This document shows, piece by piece, positions 5,575 through 9,587 of a stretch of DNA of 9,587 nt. A program made the position numbers and the translations under genes. Source of the DNA: an uncultured Acidimicrobiaceae bacterium (lineage in GTDB: Bacteria > Actinomycetota > Acidimicrobiia > Acidimicrobiales > MedAcidi-G1); assembly GCA_913054115.1 (NCBI GenBank), contig CAJXIS010000055.1, positions 1 to 9,587 of the forward strand, written 5' to 3'. Each line of letters starts with the position of its first letter. Position 1 is the stretch's first letter. The notes under the pieces were generated by a model, which was not told where the DNA came from, searched no databases, and saw only the letters and a list, made by a program, of their open reading frames with translations.

Positions 5575-6042
5575 ATGACCGAGTCCCCGAACAGGCGGGT
5601 CGCGATCCTCATGGGCTCGCCCAACGACGCCGACAAGATGGCGCCGGCGGCGGCCACCCTCGAGCGCTACGGCATCGAGGCCGACGTGCGGGTGATGTCG
5701 GCGCACCGCAGCCCCGCCGAGGTGGCCGAGTTCACCAGCTCGGCCCGAGACAACGGCTACACCGCCATCATCTGCGGCGCCGGCATGGCCGCCCACCTGG
5801 CTGGCGCAGTCGCCGCCCACACCACGCTGCCGGTTATCGGCGTGCCCCTCTCGGGCGGCGCCATCAACGGCTGGGACGCACTCCTCGCCACCGTGCAGAT
5901 GCCCAGGGGTATCCCCGTCGCCACCGTCGCCGTCGACGGTGCCATGAACGCCGCCCTGCTGGCCGTCCAGATGCTGGCCGTCGACGACCCGTCGCTGGCC
6001 GCCGAGCTCGAGGTCCACCGCGAGGAGATGCGCCCCCGCTAG
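5575..6042 (+). CDS. purE: N5-CAIR mutase PurE (AIR carboxylase catalytic subunit)
   Basis: PurE (155 aa) produces CAIR; class I enzymes rearrange N5-CAIR made by PurK. Family motifs visible are MGSPNDADKM at residues 13-22, SAHRSP at 42-47 with the catalytic His44, GAGMAAHLAG at 68-77, GVPLSG and TVQMPRGIPVATVAVDGAMNAALLA. Compared with E. coli, the phosphate-binding Ser and Asp (Ser15, Asp18) are kept, but the Ser between them is Asn17. GAGGAAHLPG reads GAGMAAHLAG. The SAHR and GAGxAAHL forms point to class I, which needs PurK, yet no purK is in the window. The start is set by the GGAGGA ribosome binding site; frames extending upstream into purD are spurious. The gap to purD is 28 nt and to purB 19 nt. 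Confidence 0.95.
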   Translation: MTESPNRRVAILMGSPNDADKMAPAAATLERYGIEADVRVMSAHRSPAEVAEFTSSARDNGYTAIICGAGMAAHLAGAVAAHTTLPVIGVPLSGGAINGWDALLATVQMPRGIPVATVAVDGAMNAALLAVQMLAVDDPSLAAELEVHREEMRPR

Positions 6043-6061
6043 TCGGGGAGCCCGCCGACCC

Positions 6062-7477
6062 GTGGAGAACGTCCTCGCCTCCCGCTACGCCAGCCGGCCC
6101 ATGGTCGACCTCTGGTCGGCCGAGGGCAAGGTCGTGCTCGAACGCGAGCTCTGGGTGGCGGTCCTCGAAGCCCAGCAGGACCTCGGCATCGACGTCCCCG
6201 ACGGCGTCGTCGCCGACCATCGGGCCGTGATCGACCAGGTCGACCTCGAGTCGATCCGGCGGCGGGAGGAGGTCACCCGTCACGACGTGAAGGCCCGCAT
6301 CGAGGAGTTCTGCGCCCTCGCCGGCCATGAGCACATCCACAAGGGCATGACGTCGCGCGACCTCACCGAGAACGTCGAGCAGCTGCAGGTCCGGCGCGGC
6401 CTCGAGCTGGTCCTCGACCGGGTCGTCGCCACCCTCGCCCGACTGGGGCGCCTCGCTGCCGAGCACACCGACCTGGTGATGGCGGGACGCAGCCACAACG
6501 TCGCCGCCCAGGCCACGACGCTCGGCAAGCGCTTCGCCACCGCCGCCGAGGAACTCCTCGTGGCCCACCGTCGCCTGAGCGACCTGCTCGACGCCTATCC
6601 GTTGCGCGGCCTCAAGGGACCGGTGGGCACGCAGCAGGACCTGCTCGACCTGTTCGACGGCGACGCCGGGCTGGTCGCCGAGCTCGAGCACCGGGTCGCC
6701 GCGCACCTCGGTTTTGCCAACGTCATGGATTCGGTCGGGCAGGTCTACCCGCGGTCGCTCGACTTCGACGTGGTGTCGGCGCTCGTCCAGGCCACCGGAG
6801 GCCCGGCAAACCTGGCTCGCACGATCCGCCTCATGGCCGGCCACGAGCTCGCCACCGAGGGCTTCAGGCCCGGCCAGGTCGGTTCGTCGGCCATGCCCCA
6901 CAAGATGAACGCACGATCCTGCGAACGGGTCAACGGACTCGCCGTCGTCCTGCGTGGCCACCTCGCCATGGTCGGCGGCCTCGTCGGCGACCAGTGGAAC
7001 GAGGGCGATGTGAGCTGTTCGGTGGTGCGCCGGGTTGCGCTTCCCGACGCCTTCCTCGCCGCCGACGGCCTCTTCCAGACCTTCCTCACGGTGCTCGACG
7101 ACTTCGGCGCCTACCCGGCCGTAGTCGAGCGCGAGCTCCGGCAGTACCTGCCGTTCCTTGCCACCACCCGGGTCCTCGTGGCGTCGGTGCGCGCCGGCAT
7201 GGGCCGTGAGGCCGCCCACGAGGTGATCCTCGAGCATGCCGTCGCCGCCGCCCTCGCCCGCCGCGAGGAGGGCGTCGTCGAGACCGACCTGTTCGACCGC
7301 CTCGCCGCCGACGACCGGCTGCCCCTCGACCGGGCCGCCCTCGACGAGCTCCTGGCCGACCCGGGCGTCTTCGTCGGAACGGCCGGCAGCCAGGTCCAGG
7401 CCGTCATCGAGCGCATCGGCGTGGTGGTGGCCGCCCGCTCCGCCGCAGCGGCCTACGATCCCGAACCCATCCTCTGA
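6062..7477 (+). CDS. purB: Adenylosuccinate lyase PurB
   Basis: PurB (471 aa) removes fumarate from SAICAR, giving AICAR, and from adenylosuccinate, giving AMP, so it acts twice in the pathway. It belongs to the fumarase/aspartase superfamily. The likely catalytic histidines are His74 (VTRHDV) and His145 (AGRSHNVAAQ). The signature loop GSSAMPHKMNARSCERVNGL starts at residue 274 and carries the catalytic serine. TSRDLTENVEQLQ, LKGPVGTQQD and QWNEGDVSCSVVRRVALPD match what I remember of mycobacterial PurB rather than the E. coli type. The start is GTG at 6062, 19 nt after purE, with GGGGAG at 6046-6051 as a ribosome binding site. Confidence 0.97.
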   Translation: MENVLASRYASRPMVDLWSAEGKVVLERELWVAVLEAQQDLGIDVPDGVVADHRAVIDQVDLESIRRREEVTRHDVKARIEEFCALAGHEHIHKGMTSRDLTENVEQLQVRRGLELVLDRVVATLARLGRLAAEHTDLVMAGRSHNVAAQATTLGKRFATAAEELLVAHRRLSDLLDAYPLRGLKGPVGTQQDLLDLFDGDAGLVAELEHRVAAHLGFANVMDSVGQVYPRSLDFDVVSALVQATGGPANLARTIRLMAGHELATEGFRPGQVGSSAMPHKMNARSCERVNGLAVVLRGHLAMVGGLVGDQWNEGDVSCSVVRRVALPDAFLAADGLFQTFLTVLDDFGAYPAVVERELRQYLPFLATTRVLVASVRAGMGREAAHEVILEHAVAAALARREEGVVETDLFDRLAADDRLPLDRAALDELLADPGVFVGTAGSQVQAVIERIGVVVAARSAAAAYDPEPIL

Positions 7478-7494
7478 CCCACCCGCTGGAGCTC

Positions 7495-8391
7495 GTGTTG
7501 CCCTCCGCCATCGACCTGCCGTACGTCCACTCGGGCAAGGTCCGCGACATCTACGACGCCGGCGAAGACCGGCTCCTCATGGTCACCTCCGACCGCATCT
7601 CCGCCTTCGACGTGGTGATGGACGAGCCCATCCCGCACAAGGGGCGGGTCCTCACCGCCATGTCGGCGTTCTGGTTCGAACTGTTGGCTGATGTGGTCCC
7701 GGGGCACCTTCTCTCCACCGATCCGGCCGACGCACCGGGCACGACCGGGGTCGCCGACCTTGCCGGTCGCACGATGCTGTGCCGTCGGGCCGAGATGCTG
7801 CCGATCGAGTGCATCGTGCGCGGCTACATCACCGGCTCGGCCTGGAAGGAGTACCGGACCCACGGCACCATGCACGGCTCGGTGCTCCCCGAGGGGCTCC
7901 TCGAGGCCGACCGCCTGCCCGAGCCCGTGTTCACCCCGTCGACGAAGGCCGACGAGGGGCACGACATCAACATCTCGTTCGAGGAGGCCGTAGAACTGAT
8001 CGGCGCCGACCTCGCCGAGCAGGCACGTGCCGTGTCGCTCGAGTGCTACCGGCGAGGCGCCGACTGGGCGGCCGAGCGGGGGATCATCATCGCCGACACG
8101 AAGTTCGAGCTGGGGCTCGTCGATGGCCGACTGGTCCTGGCCGACGAGGTGCTCACCCCCGACTCGTCGCGATTCTGGCCGGCCGATCGGTGGTCGCCGG
8201 GCGCCACGCCGCCGTCGTTCGACAAACAACCCGTGCGCGACTTCCTCGACGGCCTCGACTGGGACAAGCAGCCACCGCCCCCGGCGCTGCCCGACGACGT
8301 CGTCGCCGCCACCTCACAGCGCTACATCGAGGCGTACGAACGCATCACCGGCCGGTCCTTCTCGGACTGGCCCGGCACACAAGGAGCCTGA
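7495..8391 (+). CDS. purC: SAICAR synthase PurC
   Basis: PurC (298 aa) uses ATP to join aspartate to CAIR. At ~300 aa it is of the longer type rather than the ~237-aa E. coli form. The ATP-binding strand HSGKVRDIYD is at residues 12-21, followed by SDRISAFDVVM. The signature ECIVRGYITGSAWKEY, then TKADEGHDINIS, IIIADTKFELG, DEVLTPDSSRFWP and SFDKQPVRDFL complete the family blocks. The start is uncertain by one codon. GTG at 7495 is 3 nt from GGAG (7488-7491), while TTG at 7498 is 6 nt away, a more usual spacing. I kept GTG as the commoner start. It lies 17 nt after purB and 3 nt before purS. Confidence 0.97.
   Translation: MLPSAIDLPYVHSGKVRDIYDAGEDRLLMVTSDRISAFDVVMDEPIPHKGRVLTAMSAFWFELLADVVPGHLLSTDPADAPGTTGVADLAGRTMLCRRAEMLPIECIVRGYITGSAWKEYRTHGTMHGSVLPEGLLEADRLPEPVFTPSTKADEGHDINISFEEAVELIGADLAEQARAVSLECYRRGADWAAERGIIIADTKFELGLVDGRLVLADEVLTPDSSRFWPADRWSPGATPPSFDKQPVRDFLDGLDWDKQPPPPALPDDVVAATSQRYIEAYERITGRSFSDWPGTQGA
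8381..8386 (+). promoter_or_regulatory. Ribosome binding site of purS inside the purC end
   Basis: AAGGAG lies 8 nt before the purS ATG at 8395 and overlaps the last codons of purC. Ribosomes finishing purC therefore cover the purS initiation site, which suits coupled synthesis. Confidence 0.75.
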
Positions 8392-8394
8392 CCC

Positions 8395-8664
8395 ATGCAG
8401 TTCTCGGTACTCGTCGACATCCGCCTGCGCGGCGGGATCTCCGACCCGGCCGGTGCCACCATCGAGCGTGTGTTGCCGGTGCTCGGCTACGAGGGGATCG
8501 CCGATGTCACCGTCGGCAAGACCATCCGGTTCACGATCGACGCCGTCGATGCCGAGGCTGCGCAGGCTGCGGCAGCCGAACTGACCGAGTCGTTCCTCAC
8601 CAACCCGGTCATCGAGGACGCCGATCTGACCATCGAGACGGTGTCTCCCGGGGCCGGCACGTGA
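8395..8664 (+). CDS. purS: FGAM synthase subunit PurS
   Basis: PurS (89 aa, normal length) is the small subunit that bridges PurQ and PurL in the three-part FGAM synthase found in Gram-positives and archaea, helping ammonia pass between them. The whole protein matches the family: MQFSVLVDIRLRGGISDPAGATIE, then LGYEGIADVTVGKTIRFTID, and near the end ESFLTNPVIEDADLTIE. The ATG at 8395 has a good ribosome binding site within purC. It overlaps purQ by 4 nt (GTGA), consistent with matched subunit output. purL, the third subunit, does not follow. Confidence 0.96.
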   Translation: MQFSVLVDIRLRGGISDPAGATIERVLPVLGYEGIADVTVGKTIRFTIDAVDAEAAQAAAAELTESFLTNPVIEDADLTIETVSPGAGT

Positions 8665-9326
8665 GCGTCGTCGTCGGGGTGGTCGTCTTCCCGGGGACCA
8701 ACTGCGAGATGGATGCGGTCGAGGCCGTCGATGGCCTGGGCGGCACCGGTCGCCTCCTCTGGCACGGCGACGACGACCTGTCGGGCGTCGATGCGGTCAT
8801 CGTGCCTGGCGGGTTCGCCCACGGCGACTACCTGCGGCCGGGCGCCATCGCCCGCTTCTCGCCGGCCATGGAGGCGGTCACCCGCTTCGCTGCCGACGGC
8901 GGACCGGTGGTCGGGATCTGCAACGGCTTCCAGGTCCTCACCGAGGCAGGCCTGCTTCCGGGGGCACTGCAGAAAAACAGTGGCCTCAAGTTCCTGTGTC
9001 GACCGACGACGGTGCGGGTGGAATCATCCAATTCGGCGCTCACGGTCTCGGCCATGGTCGGTGCAGAACTGTCGATTCCGATCAACCATTTCGAAGGCAA
9101 CTACACGTGCGATGCACGCACCTTGCAGCAACTTCGTGATGAGGACCGCATTGTTCTGCGCTATGTCGGGAACCCGAACGGTTCGATCGACGACATCGCC
9201 GGGGTCTGCAATGAGGCCCGCAACGTGGTCGGCCTCATGCCACACCCCGAGCGGGCGTGCAACGAACTGTTGGGCAGCACCGATGGGGCGGTGCTGATCC
9301 GTTCCCTTCTGGCGGCGGCAGCCTGA
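8661..9326 (+). CDS. purQ: FGAM synthase glutaminase subunit PurQ
   Basis: PurQ (221 aa) hydrolyses glutamine and passes ammonia to PurL to form FGAM. It is a class I (triad) glutamine amidotransferase. The N-terminus VVVFPGTNCEMD is typical. GGFAHGDYLRPGAIAR precedes the nucleophile Cys87 in GICNGFQVL. His195 and Glu197 in MPHPERA complete the triad. NHFEGNY is also conserved. The start is GTG at 8661, overlapping the purS stop; a much longer open frame upstream in the same phase is an antiphase shadow of purC. From about 8970 onward A/T-ending codons become markedly more common than in the rest of the cluster. This is the last gene of the operon and faces a convergent gene 18 nt away. Confidence 0.97.
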   Translation: MSVVVGVVVFPGTNCEMDAVEAVDGLGGTGRLLWHGDDDLSGVDAVIVPGGFAHGDYLRPGAIARFSPAMEAVTRFAADGGPVVGICNGFQVLTEAGLLPGALQKNSGLKFLCRPTTVRVESSNSALTVSAMVGAELSIPINHFEGNYTCDARTLQQLRDEDRIVLRYVGNPNGSIDDIAGVCNEARNVVGLMPHPERACNELLGSTDGAVLIRSLLAAAA

Positions 9327-9350
9327 GGGCGGCCGTCGATTGTGTCAGGC
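9321..9350. terminator. Weak inverted repeat between convergent purQ and the downstream gene
   Basis: GCCTGA (9321-9326) and TCAGGC (9345-9350) are reverse complements with an 18-nt loop. They are the final Ala codon plus stop of each convergent gene, so the symmetry may be coincidental. A shared bidirectional terminator would fit the position, but the stem is only 6 bp and lacks a T-tract. Confidence 0.25.
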
Positions 9351-9587
9351 CGAGCGGCGGATGCCTGCGGCCCTGAGCACGGGGGAGGGCACGCCCACCT
9401 CACGCCAGGCGCCGTAGGAGATCCCGCGCTTGCCACCGTATGAGGCAGCATGTTTGGCGAAGTTGGCCTCGAGGTCTCCCATGTCGACGGAGTCGGCGTT
9501 TTCGAGGCGGTCCAGTTCGGTCTCGAGGTCGATGCGCTGCTGGACGAGGGCCAGGCGCTTCGTGGCCGAAGCCCCGTCCATCGCAGC
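9345..9587 (-). CDS. Small conserved-looking hypothetical protein, possibly 5' truncated
   Basis: I do not recognise a named family. The frame reads leftward from the window edge. An ATG at 9579-9581 would give 78 aa, but two in-frame sense codons lie upstream of it and no ribosome binding site can be checked, so the true start may be outside. The first ~35 residues are charged and helix-forming (KRLALVQQRIDLETELDRLE), probably a short coiled coil. The C-terminal part holds YGGKRGISYGAWREVGVP and VLRAAGI. I recall similar ISYxAWREVGV endings in small uncharacterised actinobacterial proteins, where they read like a minimal helix-turn-helix, but I cannot verify that here. There is no signal peptide or membrane segment. 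Codon use is G/C-ending, as in a real gene. It converges on purQ. Confidence 0.7.
   Translation of the reverse strand, partial: AAMDGASATKRLALVQQRIDLETELDRLENADSVDMGDLEANFAKHAASYGGKRGISYGAWREVGVPSPVLRAAGIRRSA

Noticed and set aside
2910..5657. A 915-codon open frame on the minus strand opposite purA and purD
   Set aside because: It lies antisense to two clear enzymes with intact motifs, is Gly/Val/Asp-rich without any domain, and is the expected antisense shadow of genes with strong G/C third-position bias.
5864..7237. A 457-codon minus-strand open frame opposite purE and purB
   Set aside because: No motifs and strongly biased composition; purB on the other strand is unmistakable.
7779..8660. 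Long upstream extension of the purQ frame through purC and purS
   Set aside because: The translation is Arg/Ala-rich and unrelated to amidotransferases; the family N-terminus begins exactly at the GTG at 8661 that overlaps the purS stop.
1..9587. HAIR operator for HspR (CTTGAGT-N7-ACTCAAG)
   Set aside because: No match was seen; the operator normally precedes dnaK, whose promoter lies outside the window.

Overview
The window is about 9.6 kb of very GC-rich DNA with a strong preference for G/C at third codon positions. It looks like the chromosome of a high-GC actinomycete (Actinomycetota). Three things support this: the gene order dnaK-grpE-dnaJ-hspR with an HspR-type MerR repressor, a DnaJ of the actinobacterial DnaJ1 type, and a PurB that resembles the mycobacterial enzyme closely from memory. 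A deeper lineage such as Acidimicrobiia is possible but cannot be settled from the sequence alone.

Region 1 (1-2608, + strand) is the distal part of a heat-shock operon: the 3' end of dnaK, then grpE, dnaJ and hspR. dnaK/grpE and dnaJ/hspR overlap by 4 nt (GTGA and ATGA), which suggests translational coupling. The gene products form the Hsp70 folding machine plus the repressor that normally shuts its operon off.

Region 2 (2609-2981) is a 373-bp non-coding interval. It is unusually full of repeats and inverted repeats: a GC-rich hairpin after hspR, three DnaA-box-like TTTTCCACA-type motifs, an 11-bp tandem repeat, a perfect 10-bp inverted repeat and a 15-bp palindrome. A weak -10-like element precedes purA. 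This is the least explained part of the window.

Region 3 (2982-9326, + strand) is a tightly packed de novo purine cluster: purA, purD, purE, purB, purC, purS, purQ. Gaps are 3 to 32 nt and purS/purQ overlap by 4 nt. It covers glycinamide ribonucleotide synthesis (PurD), two FGAM synthase accessory subunits (PurS, PurQ), AIR carboxylation (PurE), SAICAR synthesis (PurC), the lyase used twice (PurB) and the first AMP-branch step (PurA). purF, purL, purM, purN, purK and purH are not in the window.

Region 4 (9345-9587, - strand) is a small convergent gene of unknown function. Its 5' end may lie beyond the window edge.

No mobile elements, CRISPR arrays, rRNA or tRNA genes were seen. The genes themselves are ordinary housekeeping genes. 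The observations most worth following are in the hspR-purA intergenic region.
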